DNA of 64,000 bases from Phycisphaerales bacterium. GTDB lineage: Bacteria; Planctomycetota; Phycisphaerae; Sedimentisphaerales; Anaerobacaceae. The position numbers were made by a program, and so were the translations under genes. The notes under the pieces are model-generated. The model did not search any database. It was given only the letters and a program-made list of their open reading frames with translations, and was not told the DNA's origin. The DNA lies in NCBI GenBank assembly GCA_003141315.1, contig PLLP01000023.1, forward strand, positions 155,051 through 219,050, written 5' to 3'. How positions within the stretch are numbered: position 1 is the stretch's first letter; every line of letters starts with the position of its first letter. This document shows positions 52,087-62,300 of this stretch, in pieces.

Positions 52087-52731
52087 ATGAAACTGAACTG
52101 GGCAAACAGGATTACGATTCTGCGGATACTTTTAATAGTGCCGTTTGTAATTTTTATGCTCAAGGTAAACGACGATTCACTGGGAAAATATCAGCAGAAC
52201 CTGATTCGCTACGGCGCAACACTTATTTTCTTAGTTATGGCAGTCAGCGACGCCATAGACGGATTTCTCGCCCGCAGGAAACATCAGATTACTCAGCTGG
52301 GCACCTTCCTCGACCCGATGGCGGATAAACTGCTTATGACAAGCGCCTGCCTGCTGCTCTTCTCGAATCAGGGCCACGTTGACGGCTTCAGGCTGCCAGG
52401 GACGGTTGTTGTGCTGATTATCAGCAAGGATATACTTCTTTTGACTGGTTTTGTTATCGTATATTTTATTACTTCGCAAATTCGGATTGTTCCCGTTTTT
52501 ATCGGCAAACTGGCAACAACTTTACAACTGGCTATGGTGACCGCAATACTGATAGCGCCGGAAGCATCAATCCCGATAAAGGGTTGGATATGGTTTCTGC
52601 GGTTTCTGTGGTGGTCGGCGGCGGCAACCGCGGTAGCCTCTACGCTTATTTATATCCGAAAAGGCATAATATTCGTGAATGAATTCGAACAGCCGAAAAA
52701 TGGTTCGCCGTCCGGGCCCGGCACTCATTAA
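52087..52731 (+). CDS. pgsA: CDP-diacylglycerol-glycerol-3-phosphate 3-phosphatidyltransferase
   Basis: This membrane enzyme makes phosphatidylglycerol phosphate. The CDP-alcohol phosphatidyltransferase motif is intact: DAIDGFLARRKHQITQLGTFLDPMADK, that is D-x2-D-G-x2-A-R-x8-G-x3-D-x3-D. About six hydrophobic helices in 214 residues. AGGAAAGAG precedes ATG 52087. It is followed by ribBA 29 bases downstream. Confidence 0.93.
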   Translation: MKLNWANRITILRILLIVPFVIFMLKVNDDSLGKYQQNLIRYGATLIFLVMAVSDAIDGFLARRKHQITQLGTFLDPMADKLLMTSACLLLFSNQGHVDGFRLPGTVVVLIISKDILLLTGFVIVYFITSQIRIVPVFIGKLATTLQLAMVTAILIAPEASIPIKGWIWFLRFLWWSAAATAVASTLIYIRKGIIFVNEFEQPKNGSPSGPGTH

Positions 52732-52760
52732 GAGATAACAAGTAAAAAGCAAAGCCTGAT

Positions 52761-54002
52761 ATGAAAGTGGAATTCAGCGAAATAGCAGAAATACTTGAAG
52801 ACCTCCGTCAGGGCAAACTGATTGTTCTTATCGATGATGAGGACAGGGAAAACGAAGGGGATTTGGTCTGCGCAGCTGAGCTGGTGACGGCGGACGCGAT
52901 AAATTTTATGGCGAAATTCGGCAGAGGGCTTATATGCCTGCCATTGAACGCTGACAAATGCGACCAACTCAATCTTTACCCGCAGACCGTCGAAAATACC
53001 GCCCGCCTGCAGACGGCGTTTACGGTAAGCATCGACTCAGCAGAAGGCATAACGACCGGCATAAGCGCAGCGGATCGCGCAAAAACAATTCAGGCGACGA
53101 TTGCAGACGGCGCAAAACCCCGCGACCTTGTTCGGCCCGGTCATATATTCCCGCTGCGGGCCCGCGAAGGCGGCGTTCTTGTGCGGGCAGGCCAAACCGA
53201 GGGAGCTGTTGACCTTACCAGGCTTTCCGGTATGAAACCTGCCGCCGTGATATGCGAAGTTATGAACGACGACGGGACGATGGCGAGGGTGCCGCAGCTT
53301 CTCGAATTTTGTGAAAAGCACAATCTGAAAATCACATCCATCGCAAAACTTGTCGAATATCGCCTTCAGCGAGAAAAGCAGATAAGCCGGCTCGAAACCG
53401 TCGCCCTGCCGACCGATTATGGCGAATTCAGGTTGATTGCATACGGCAGCCTGACGAGCGTCGAGCCGCACCTTGCCATTTGCAAAGGCGACATAGGTCT
53501 GCTCGATAAAAGCGACAATCCAATCGAACACAATGAGCCGGCGCTGGTTCGGGTTCATTCGGAATGTATGACAGGAGACTTGTTTCGCTCGCAGCGATGC
53601 GAATGCGGGTATCAGCTTGTCGAGGCATTGAAACTGATTGAAAAGGAGGGCAGCGGCGCCCTGATTTACCTGAGGCAGGAAGGCAGAGGCATCGGCCTTA
53701 CAAATAAACTGCACGCATATAAGCTTCAGGAAGAGGGACTCGATACGGTCGATGCGAATATAAAGCTTGGCTTTATGGCGGACAAGCGCGATTACGGCAT
53801 CGGCGCACAAATTTGCCGCGACCTTGGGCTGCGTAAAATCCGAATCCTTACGAATAACCCGAAGAAAATCAGCAGGCTCGAAGTTTATGGAATCAAAGTC
53901 GTCGAACAGGTGCCGCTGCGAGCAAGGCCTGGCAAACACAACATCAATTATCTGAAAACAAAAAAATACCGGCTCGGGCACCTGCTCGATGAAGACCTTT
54001 AA
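52761..54002 (+). CDS. ribBA: Bifunctional 3,4-dihydroxy-2-butanone-4-phosphate synthase / GTP cyclohydrolase II (RibBA)
   Basis: It catalyses both entry reactions of riboflavin synthesis. The RibB half (about 1-205) has VLIDDEDRENEGDLVCAAE with the acidic metal-binding loop and the later RPGHIFPLRAREGGVL. The RibA half (about 210-405) has the zinc Cys motif SECMTGDLFRSQRCECG and REGRGIGLTNKLHAY. 413 residues, normal for a fusion. The Shine-Dalgarno is not obvious. No FMN riboswitch recognised. Confidence 0.95.
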   Translation: MKVEFSEIAEILEDLRQGKLIVLIDDEDRENEGDLVCAAELVTADAINFMAKFGRGLICLPLNADKCDQLNLYPQTVENTARLQTAFTVSIDSAEGITTGISAADRAKTIQATIADGAKPRDLVRPGHIFPLRAREGGVLVRAGQTEGAVDLTRLSGMKPAAVICEVMNDDGTMARVPQLLEFCEKHNLKITSIAKLVEYRLQREKQISRLETVALPTDYGEFRLIAYGSLTSVEPHLAICKGDIGLLDKSDNPIEHNEPALVRVHSECMTGDLFRSQRCECGYQLVEALKLIEKEGSGALIYLRQEGRGIGLTNKLHAYKLQEEGLDTVDANIKLGFMADKRDYGIGAQICRDLGLRKIRILTNNPKKISRLEVYGIKVVEQVPLRARPGKHNINYLKTKKYRLGHLLDEDL

Positions 54003-54049
54003 CGACTATTTCCGGTCGCCGTTAAATGAAAAAAGACAAGGATAAAAAA

Positions 54050-54580
54050 ATGATGATTAAGATTATCGTGAAAACAATTTTTTGTCTTGTTTTGGCTGTC
54101 GTTCTTGCCGGATGCGACGGGATAGTGCCGATAAGAAAGCAGCAGGAACCCGTCGAACAAATCTCCATTCATTTATACGAAAGTTTTCAGCCCGCAGAAA
54201 TAAGGATTCTGCCCCTTACCGGCGCAATCGATGACGGCAAGACGCAGAAAATCAGCGTTTTTGTAAGTCCGGTGGATGCTTCCGGCATCTGTCAGAAATG
54301 GCCCGCGGTCTTCCGCTTCGAATTATACGAGCGCGTCGCGCGTTCAGCCGAGCCGGTGGGCAGGCGAATCAAGTTGTGGCCTGATATAGACCTTACTGAT
54401 TCTGTCAGAAACAATAAATACTGGCAGGATTTCCTGCGGGCATACAAATTCAGCCTCGACATCGAACATAGCAACATACAAAACTATATCCTTAAAACAA
54501 CCTGCATATTGGTGAACGAAAAAAGGCTCACCGCTCAAACCCCAATAAAACCGGTCATCCAAAAAAACTCTTCGCAGTAG
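54050..54580 (+). CDS. Small lipoprotein of unknown function
   Basis: A 176-residue exported lipoprotein: hydrophobic signal peptide, lipobox VLAGC (about residue 20), then a compact domain about 45-160 with beta-rich character. No family recognised. ATG 54050 is preferred because AAGGA lies seven bases ahead; ATG 54026 is possible. It follows ribBA by 47 bases and may be co-transcribed. Confidence 0.65.
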   Translation: MMIKIIVKTIFCLVLAVVLAGCDGIVPIRKQQEPVEQISIHLYESFQPAEIRILPLTGAIDDGKTQKISVFVSPVDASGICQKWPAVFRFELYERVARSAEPVGRRIKLWPDIDLTDSVRNNKYWQDFLRAYKFSLDIEHSNIQNYILKTTCILVNEKRLTAQTPIKPVIQKNSSQ

Positions 54581-54668
54581 AATCTTTTGTTTCCATCCGA
54601 TGCAATCCGGTTTGACTGCAAGCAACTGTGAGGCCTTAAGGCTAAGGCTGAACCTTAAAATAAAAAGC

Positions 54669-54696
54669 TTGCAAAAACCGGCGTTTTTGTTATTAT
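54669..54696 (+). promoter_or_regulatory. Candidate promoter of tkt
   Basis: TTGCAA (54669-54674), 16 bases, TATTAT (54691-54696), 50 bases ahead of the transketolase start. Confidence 0.45.
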
Positions 54697-54746
54697 TTCC
54701 GCTCCGTTTTGAAAAATTCGATATGTAAATTATCAGGGAAAATACG

Positions 54747-56750
54747 ATGGATACGGCAAAAATTGACGAACTTTGCGTTCAAACGATTCGATTTCTGGCG
54801 ATAGACGGCGTGCAGGCGGCAAATTCGGGACACCCGGGAATGCCGATGGGAATGGCGCCGGCAGCTTACGTTTTGTGGACAAGGCAGATGAGGCACAACC
54901 CCGCCAATCCGAAATGGCTCAATCGCGACCGTTTCGTCCTTTCGGCAGGCCATGGCAGTATGCTGCTTTACTCGATGCTTCATTTGTGCGGCTACAACAT
55001 AAGCCTCGACGACCTGAAAAATTTCAGGCAGTGGTCAAGCAAGACGCCGGGACACCCGGAATACGAGCCGGATTACGGAATCGAGGTCACCACGGGACCT
55101 CTCGGCCAGGGAATATCGAATGCCGTTGGTATGGCGATTGCGCAGAAATACCTCGCCAAAGTTTTTAACCGCGAAGGATTCCCGATAATCGATTACAAAA
55201 TTTTCACAATCGCAGGCGACGGCTGCATGCAGGAAGGCGTGGCATCGGAGGCAAGCTCTCTCGCGGGGCATCTCGGCCTGGATAATCTTATCATAATTTA
55301 TGACGACAACCACATCACCATCGACGGCAGCACAAACTTGTCATTTTCCGAAGACGTGGCGATGCGATATAAGGCTTACGGCTGGAACGTAATCGTAGTC
55401 GATGGCGACGGCAACGACCTTGCGGCAATCGAAAAGGCGATTAAAAAAGCCAAGAAATCGACAGGCAAGCCGACCATTATTAAATTGCGTTCCCACATTG
55501 CCTTCGGCAGCCCCAATAAACAGGATACGGCGGATGCGCACGGCTCGCCGCTCGGAGCGGACGAGATAAAACTTATAAAACAAAAGTTCGGCTGGGACCC
55601 TGAAAAAAGTTTTTATGTCCCTGAGGATGTAAAACAATTTATGCTGCAAACCGCTCAGGCAGGCAAAAAGGCACAAGCCAAATGGGAAAAGCTTTTCAAA
55701 CAATACGCACAAAGCTATCCCGACCTCGCCAAACAGTTCGAGGACTGGTCAGCAGGCAAAATAAATATAAATATGGATGAAAATATGCCGAAATTTGAAG
55801 CCGGTTCCGGTTTGGCGACCCGGCAGGCATCCGGCAAGGTTCTCAATGCCCTTATGCCGAAACTGCCCTTTATGCTGGGAGGTTCTGCCGACCTGACGCC
55901 TTCGAATAATACCTGGTTCGACGGCGCAAAGGATTTCCAGAAAAGCAGCCCCGAAGGCAGGTATCTGCGTTTCGGCGTCCGCGAACACTCTATGGGTGCA
56001 ATCCTCAACGGCATATCGGTAAGCGGAATGCTGCGGGCTTACGGCGCGACGTTTCTGGTTTTCAGCGATTATATGAGGGGTGCGATAAGGGTTGCCGCCC
56101 TGTCGAAATACCCGTCGATTTTTGTGTTCACGCACGACAGCATCGGCCTGGGCGAGGACGGCCCGACGCATCAGCCGGTCGAACACGTAGCTGCGCTGCG
56201 GGCGATACCGAATCTGCTGGTCTTCCGCCCCGCCGACGCAAACGAGACAGCCCAGGCGTGGAAATTTATCCTCGGATACAAGGCAGGCCCTGTCGCAATT
56301 TGCCTGACAAGGCAAGCTGTCAAAACAATCGACCAGCAAAAATACGGTTCGGCTGCAAATGTTTCCAAAGGAGCTTATGTCCTCGTAAAGGCAGATAATC
56401 CCGATGTTCTTTTGCTCGCTACAGGTTCGGAGGTCGGCATCGCCGTCGAGGGGGCAGAGAAACTTGCCGCTGAAGGCATAAAGGCACAGGTTGTAAGTAT
56501 GCCCTGCTGGAAGCTTTTCGAGAAACAGGATAAATCCTATCAGGATTCAGTTTTGCCGCCAAATGTAAGGGCGAGGGTCGGCATCGAGGCGGGCATCGAA
56601 CAAGGCTGGTGCAAATGGCTCGGCGACAAGGGGATTTTCATTGGTATGTCGAGTTTTGGCGCATCAGCGCCGGCGAAAATCTGTTATGAAAAGTTCGGCA
56701 TCACCGTCGCTAATACAATCACCGCCGTTAAAAAGACACTTGGAAGGTAA
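54747..56750 (+). CDS. tkt: Transketolase
   Basis: This ThDP enzyme moves two-carbon units between sugar phosphates in the pentose phosphate pathway. 667 residues with the N-terminal ANSGHPGMPMGMAP, the ThDP/Mg motif GDGCMQEG ... YDDNHITIDG, and the Pyr-domain block REHSMGAILNG with the catalytic Glu. AGGGAAA precedes ATG 54747. It ends just before a bidirectional terminator shared with the cold-shock gene. Confidence 0.97.
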   Translation: MDTAKIDELCVQTIRFLAIDGVQAANSGHPGMPMGMAPAAYVLWTRQMRHNPANPKWLNRDRFVLSAGHGSMLLYSMLHLCGYNISLDDLKNFRQWSSKTPGHPEYEPDYGIEVTTGPLGQGISNAVGMAIAQKYLAKVFNREGFPIIDYKIFTIAGDGCMQEGVASEASSLAGHLGLDNLIIIYDDNHITIDGSTNLSFSEDVAMRYKAYGWNVIVVDGDGNDLAAIEKAIKKAKKSTGKPTIIKLRSHIAFGSPNKQDTADAHGSPLGADEIKLIKQKFGWDPEKSFYVPEDVKQFMLQTAQAGKKAQAKWEKLFKQYAQSYPDLAKQFEDWSAGKININMDENMPKFEAGSGLATRQASGKVLNALMPKLPFMLGGSADLTPSNNTWFDGAKDFQKSSPEGRYLRFGVREHSMGAILNGISVSGMLRAYGATFLVFSDYMRGAIRVAALSKYPSIFVFTHDSIGLGEDGPTHQPVEHVAALRAIPNLLVFRPADANETAQAWKFILGYKAGPVAICLTRQAVKTIDQQKYGSAANVSKGAYVLVKADNPDVLLLATGSEVGIAVEGAEKLAAEGIKAQVVSMPCWKLFEKQDKSYQDSVLPPNVRARVGIEAGIEQGWCKWLGDKGIFIGMSSFGASAPAKICYEKFGITVANTITAVKKTLGR

Positions 56751-56754
56751 TAAA

Positions 56755-56780
56755 AAAGCCCTGTAAATTTACAGGGCTTT
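56755..56780. terminator. Bidirectional terminator between tkt and the cold-shock gene
   Basis: A perfect palindrome, AAAGCCCTGTAAA followed by its reverse complement, with A and T runs on the flanks. It can end transcription in both directions. Confidence 0.88.
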
Positions 56781-56804
56781 CCGGTTTTCAAGCAGTATCC
56801 CTAA

Positions 56805-57008
56805 TTAGCAGGGTGTCACGTTCGTGGCGCACGGGCCTTTTTTGCCCTGGCCAATCTCGAACTGGACTTTTTGACCTTCGTCTAAAGTCGCGTAGCCTGC
56901 GGTTTTGATTTCCGAATGATGGACGAACAAATCTTCGCCGCCGCCATCCGGTGTGATAAATCCGAAACCTTTACTTGCGTTGAACCATTTTACTTTACCT
57001 GTACTCAC
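56805..57008 (-). CDS. Cold-shock domain protein (CspA family)
   Basis: A 67-residue single-stranded nucleic-acid-binding protein. RNP1 KGFGFI and RNP2 DLFVHHSEI are complete, after [18 protein letters not shown]. The C-terminus ends in an unusual ATNVTPC. A leader of 130 bases or more upstream (57009-57140) could be a cold-responsive 5' UTR, as in other csp genes; that is inference. It is convergent with tkt. Confidence 0.95.
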   Translation of the reverse strand: MSTGKVKWFNASKGFGFITPDGGGEDLFVHHSEIKTAGYATLDEGQKVQFEIGQGKKGPCATNVTPC

Positions 57009-57356
57009 TTGTGTTTCTCCTAAGCCGTTTTACCGGCCTTCAAAAAATAATACCTCTCATACTTTATTTAAAAGGGGCATACTCCTGAGAGATGGATAGA
57101 CTACACCGCCTTGGTTATTATTAGACCATAATAATTAGAATAAGCAACAAAAAAATTCGCAAAACCGAAAAAATATTTACGCCAAACAGCCCCAAAACCG
57201 GAGAAACCGCCTTTTCTTCATCAAAAAGCGGAAATTAGCAGGCTATTTTTAGCCACAGAGGACACCGAGGGCACAGAGAAAAAAAACAATTAAAAATGTA
57301 AAATGCAAAAAGTTTCGGCGGAGAAAAAAATTAAACGGTTTTTATTATTCCTTTGA
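57009..57356. other. Intergenic tract between csp and the helicase gene
   Basis: It contains the csp leader (57009-57140 or so) with TTGCTT and TAATAA boxes on the minus strand near 57145. A nonamer CACAGAGNN triplet lies at 57253-57279, and a heptad array at 57288-57315 followed by CGGCGG, the remnant of the GC-rich hairpin seen at 37.4 and 43.35 kb. Confidence 0.5.
57288..57315. repeat. Heptad array, unit AATGNAA (4 units)
   Basis: Units AATTAAA, AATGTAA, AATGCAA and AAAGTTT, then CGGCGG. It has the same layout as the composites at 37372 and 43314 but with only half the hairpin. Confidence 0.6.
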
Positions 57357-59051
57357 TCAGATTAAATTTTGCTTATCCCATAGATAATTTTTATTTATTG
57401 ATTTTTCTTCAAAGTTCCCATTATTAATCCATCGCAAAAACACAGATTGTGAACCTGCTTTTTGCCCTGCAAACCGATCAACTGAAATTAGATAACATTC
57501 TTTTACAGTACGGGTAAGAATAACTATCATTTGACATATTTCTATATCGGTAGGTGATTGGTTTTTCTTCGGCAAAATGCCTTCGTTTAATCCCACTGCA
57601 AATACATATCCAGCAGAAAGTCCTTTGCAACCAACATAAGTAGTCAAAGCTACCGATATCTGTTGATTATCCTTGACGACATTTTTAGTTTTTTCTTCTT
57701 GTTTTACTTTTTCCAGAAGTTTAATAATTGCTTCATGTTTTTGGGCAAGGTCTTGTGGAATATTATCATGCAAAGTAGTCTTATTGTAATGTGTTTTTCT
57801 TAATATCTCTTCCAAATTATTAGGTCGGTCGCATTCCAATACAATCCGCCACCCTAAATTTGAGGTCATATCTTCTGTTAATATTTTATAACCTTCCGAA
57901 ATACTTATCGTGGGGGGAATATTATCTTGTTTTCTATAATCAATTTGCCATTCTTTATTTTTTTCTATATGTGAATTTATTTGTTTTAAATAATGATGCG
58001 GTCCTGTTATCAATACTGTGAAATCCGCTTTTTCATTTACTTTTTTAATTTCTTCGGGTTCAAGGCGTTTTATTTCTTGTTCGATAAATCTTGATAAATA
58101 GGGAGATTGTTTGCTTTGAATACTGCAATGAGCGTGAAGTATTTTAGGATATTTTCTGTTATCATCCAACTTTTCAGGCAGGTAGCAAATATATCTTTTA
58201 TTCACTCGCCCCGATAATTTGTTGGCAGATTTTGCGTTTATCAATATATCTTGTATCGCATCCACTATTACCTTGGTACATCTACTACAGAAAGGAAGCT
58301 CAAAATGTTCGTATTCATCGCTTCGATATTTAGTTCTTATATACTGAGAAGATGCATCTTTAAGTTGTCCATATAGCGCCTGATCATCATCACCAACAAT
58401 CAAGAGCGGGCTCTGTTTGCCAATTAAGTCTATAAAAGTAACCTCCAATAAATTAAAGTCTTGATATTCATCTACTAAAATCTGGTCGAATTTGGGAATA
58501 CCATCAGGATTTTGTTCGAAATATTCAATAACTCTAAAAACCGAATCATCAAACGAAACGGCATTGTAATAATTTGACCGTTTGATAAAAAATTTCAACT
58601 CTTCACTATTGCGGTCTAGTTTTGTAAAGCTATGTCGAAAATCGAGTTCTTTCCTTAATAATATAAGAGCATCTGATTTAATCAGAAGACTCAATTTGGG
58701 ATATAGCGTAAAGTTACTATTGATACCAGTACGCGGGATTCTGTGGAGCAGACTTTTGCAAAAACTATGAAACGTACATACCGTGATTTTTTCTCTTCCT
58801 AGATCCCCATTAAGTTTGTTAGCCAAATTATTAATAAAGGTTAATACTAGACAGTCACCCGTCTTTTGTTTTAGTACCTTATGAAAAAGAAATGTTTTGC
58901 CGGTTCCCGGTCCCGATACAATGATTTTCTTAGAGGCTGAGGACTCAATTATTGCTTTGGTGAAGTGGTTTCTTGCCTCTTCTTGTTGTCTCAATTTTTC
59001 TTGAGCCGTCTTTCCATTCAGAATAGTCGATTTCGAATTGAGATCTTGCAT
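57357..59051 (-). CDS. UvrD/Rep-like superfamily I helicase, short form
   Basis: A 564-residue ATP-dependent DNA helicase. Walker A GPGTGKT (47-53), Walker B/DExQ-like VDEYQDF (about 192-198), motif III-like LIVGDDDQALYG, and late motifs VALTTYVGCKGLSAGYV and VILTRTVKECYLIS are in SF1A order. It is shorter than UvrD (about 720) and lacks a recognisable C-terminal domain. Codons are A+T-rich compared with mfd next door, suggesting transfer. No Shine-Dalgarno before ATG 59051. No partner gene is adjacent; a defence or repair role would be a guess. Confidence 0.8.
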   Translation of the reverse strand: MQDLNSKSTILNGKTAQEKLRQQEEARNHFTKAIIESSASKKIIVSGPGTGKTFLFHKVLKQKTGDCLVLTFINNLANKLNGDLGREKITVCTFHSFCKSLLHRIPRTGINSNFTLYPKLSLLIKSDALILLRKELDFRHSFTKLDRNSEELKFFIKRSNYYNAVSFDDSVFRVIEYFEQNPDGIPKFDQILVDEYQDFNLLEVTFIDLIGKQSPLLIVGDDDQALYGQLKDASSQYIRTKYRSDEYEHFELPFCSRCTKVIVDAIQDILINAKSANKLSGRVNKRYICYLPEKLDDNRKYPKILHAHCSIQSKQSPYLSRFIEQEIKRLEPEEIKKVNEKADFTVLITGPHHYLKQINSHIEKNKEWQIDYRKQDNIPPTISISEGYKILTEDMTSNLGWRIVLECDRPNNLEEILRKTHYNKTTLHDNIPQDLAQKHEAIIKLLEKVKQEEKTKNVVKDNQQISVALTTYVGCKGLSAGYVFAVGLNEGILPKKNQSPTDIEICQMIVILTRTVKECYLISVDRFAGQKAGSQSVFLRWINNGNFEEKSINKNYLWDKQNLI

Positions 59052-59371
59052 TTTAATTTTCTTATGCCACAGGTAGCAAGTACTTGTTTATTCTAGTTTT
59101 ACAAGCGAGTATTTCATATCAGTGGTTTTCGGCTATTCAGCCGACCTTAATAATACGACAAAACACAATCGAAACGATAAGGCGAAAAAAGAGTAAAATA
59201 ATTATAAATTGATTTAAGAAAATGGACAAGGAAAAAATGGATGGGCAAAATACGGGTTTTGGCATATCTTTAAGTAAAAAGCTGCTTCCGGCCGCTCATC
59301 TCTCTTATAACCCCGATAAGCCGGGGTATCGGGATTGTTTTGCCATTCATTTTTGATTAAAATAGGGGGAG
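59052..59371. other. Divergent region between the helicase and mfd
   Basis: 320 bases with a hairpin CCCGATA/TATCGGG (59312-59333) followed by ATTGTTTT, and a 44-codon open frame (59222-59356) ending 15 bases before mfd. No heptad array. Promoters of both flanking genes should lie here, but no strong box pair was picked out. Confidence 0.4.
59222..59356 (+). CDS. Possible 44-residue leader ORF upstream of mfd
   Basis: An open frame from ATG 59222 to TGA 59354-59356 that includes the hairpin at 59312-59333. The product has no hydrophobic stretch and no known similarity. The Shine-Dalgarno is weak (AAGAA). It could be a leader peptide or simply chance. Confidence 0.2.
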   Translation: MDKEKMDGQNTGFGISLSKKLLPAAHLSYNPDKPGYRDCFAIHF

Positions 59372-62300
59372 GTGAAACTTGAAAAAGAAAGGTCAGTTGC
59401 CGAGATAATCGCCCGGCTCAAAGCCAACCCGAAGGGACAGGTTTTGGTCGAGGGGACGTGGGGGTCCTTTGCGCCGTTATTGGCGGCACACATTTTTGAA
59501 TCGCTTAATCGGCCTATACTTTACATCCGCCCGCATATTGACGATGCGGACAAGGCGGCTGACGACCTCGCCACCTTCGGGACAGGCTTAATCGAAACCT
59601 TCCCTTCGGATGAAGAGGAAGGAATTGCCGATGCAAGCGATGAGACAAAAGCACAAAGACTTAAAATTGTTCTCCAGCTGCTATCCGGTCAAAAGAAACT
59701 TCTTACGCCGGCTTCAATCACGGCGATTTGTCAGCCGATACCAAAACCTGAACTGCTTTACAGCAGCAGTCTCGCATTAAAAGCCGGCAGCGAAATGCCG
59801 GTTGAAAACGTCCTCGAATGGCTGGTGGATAATAATTTTGAAAACGTTGACAGGATAGACCTGCCGGGCCAGTTTGCCCGCCGCGGCGGAATAGTCGATA
59901 TATTTGCGCCGCTGGCAAAAAGCTCATCCGCTTCCGGCCAGGCAGCGATTGAGCCGGCACAAACAGCGCTGGCTGTCAGAATCGAATTTTTCGGCGACAC
60001 CGTTGAAAGCATCCGCCTTTTCAATACCGATACGCAAAGGTCTATCCAGCAGTTAAACGATATAAATATATTTTCACTTGTTTCTACCGCAGGCGGAACG
60101 AGCAAATCCGGTAAAGAGCAGGAAAAAGGCGAGATGCTCACAAACATCCTGCCTGCTGATACGATAATTATTCTCGAAGAACCTCTTCAGATTGAGGAGA
60201 CGGCAAATCTTTATCTTGCCCGGCTCGAAAATCCGAAAGGACTTTTCAACTGGCAGGACATATATTCATCGATTCAAAATTTCGCCCGGCTTCATATCAG
60301 CAGATTCGGCACCGCTGATGAGGATTACATCAGGCTCAATATCAAAAGCACCCAGCAATATCAGCAAAAGGTCAATTTACCGAAGGCGGAATGGGCAGGA
60401 CACAAAGAATCGCTCGAACGATTAGTCGCCGAGGCAAAGAACGGCTGGTTCGTTTATCTCTACTGCGAAAATACGGCGGAGATTTCCCGCTTGAACGAAA
60501 TTATTCTGCAGGCGGCAGGCGAAATACCAGCCAACCTGAAACTGCTCAAAGGTTTTGTCAATCAGGGTTTTGTGATTGATTCGCTCAAAACAATCGTCAT
60601 CAGCCACGGCGAGCTTTTCGGGCAATACAATCTGCGAAGGATTCAAAGGCCGCTGCGGCCATCGGCGCCGATCGATACCCTCGAAGACCTTCACAGCGGC
60701 GATTATGTCGTCCACGCATCGTACGGCATCGGAAAATTTACCGGCGTGCAGACAATCGACAAAAAAGACATAAAAGGCGAATATTTAACAATAGAATTTG
60801 CAGACAATGTAAAAATACACGTCTCGGTCAATAATATCAGCCTCGTCCAGAAATTCATCGGCACAAGCCCGCGAAGACCGAAATTAAGCAAAATCGGTTC
60901 CAAAAAATGGCAAAAACAAAAGGAGAAAGTCGCCAAATCGGTCGAGAGCCTCGCAGCCGAACTGTTGGAGATGCAGGCCAAAAGGCAGGTTTCGGGCGGT
61001 TTCGCATTCCCGGCAGATTCCAACTGGCAGAGAGAATTCGAGCAGTCTTTTCCCTATCAGGAGACAGTCGACCAAACAATAGTATCCGCCGACATCAAGG
61101 CTGATATGCAAAGGCCAACCGCAATGGACAGGCTCCTGTGCGGCGACGTCGGATATGGAAAAACCGAACTTGCGATGCGGGCGGCATTCAAGGCGGTCGA
61201 GGCCGGCAAACAGGTGGCAGTCCTCGTGCCGACAACCGTTTTGTGCGTTCAGCACGGCAGAACCTTCACCGAGAGATTCGCCGATTTTCCTGTTTCCATC
61301 GAAGTCCTTAACCGCTTCAAGACGGCAGCGGAAGCGGCGGATATTATCGAGCAGACAAAGCAGGGCAAGGTCGATATTCTGATTGGCACTCACCGGCTGT
61401 TGAGCAGCGATGTCGGTTTTAAAGACCTCGGCCTTGTGATAATCGACGAGGAGCAGAGATTCGGCGTATGGCATAAGGAAAGCCTGAAAAAATTTCGCGT
61501 CAACGTCGATGTGCTTACGATGACCGCCACGCCGATTCCGCGAACACTGCACCTGTCGCTGCTGGGCCTGCGCGATATAAGCTCGCTCACAACACCGCCG
61601 CTCGACCGGCGAAGCATCGCCACAACCGTAGCCGGCTACAGAGACGAGACAATAAAAAAAGCGATTATCCAGGAGCTGAGCCGTTCGGGCCAGGTGTTCT
61701 TTCTCCACAACCGCGTCCAGTCAATCGAAAAAAAAGCCTGGGAAATAGCGAAGCTCCTCGAAGGTGCGGATACAAGAATTGCGATTGCGCACGGCCAGAT
61801 GCCGAAAGGGCAACTCGAAAAAGCAATGATTGATTTCGTGGAAGGCAGAATCGACGTGCTGGTCTGCACAACGATTATCGAATCGGGCCTCGACATCCCC
61901 AACGCCAACACAATCATCATCGACAACGCCGACAGGTTCGGCCTGGCAGAGCTGCACCAGTTGCGGGGCCGCGTCGGCAGATACAAGCATAAGGCTTATG
62001 CCTATATGCTCCTGCCGGCGACGCGACCGATAACGCCGACCGCCGCCCGAAGGCTCAAGGCTATCGAAGAATATTCACAACTCGGGGCGGGCTTCAGGAT
62101 TGCGCTGCGAGACCTCGAAATCCGCGGCGCCGGTAATATCCTCGGCGTCGAGCAATCCGGCCATATACAACTGGTCGGCTATCAGATGTACTGCGAAATG
62201 CTCGCCCAGGCTGTGCGAAGATTGAAAAACCAGACCGCCGGAGAAATCCCGGCTGTGGTTATTGATATCGGCCTTAATAGTTTCATACCGAAAAATTATA

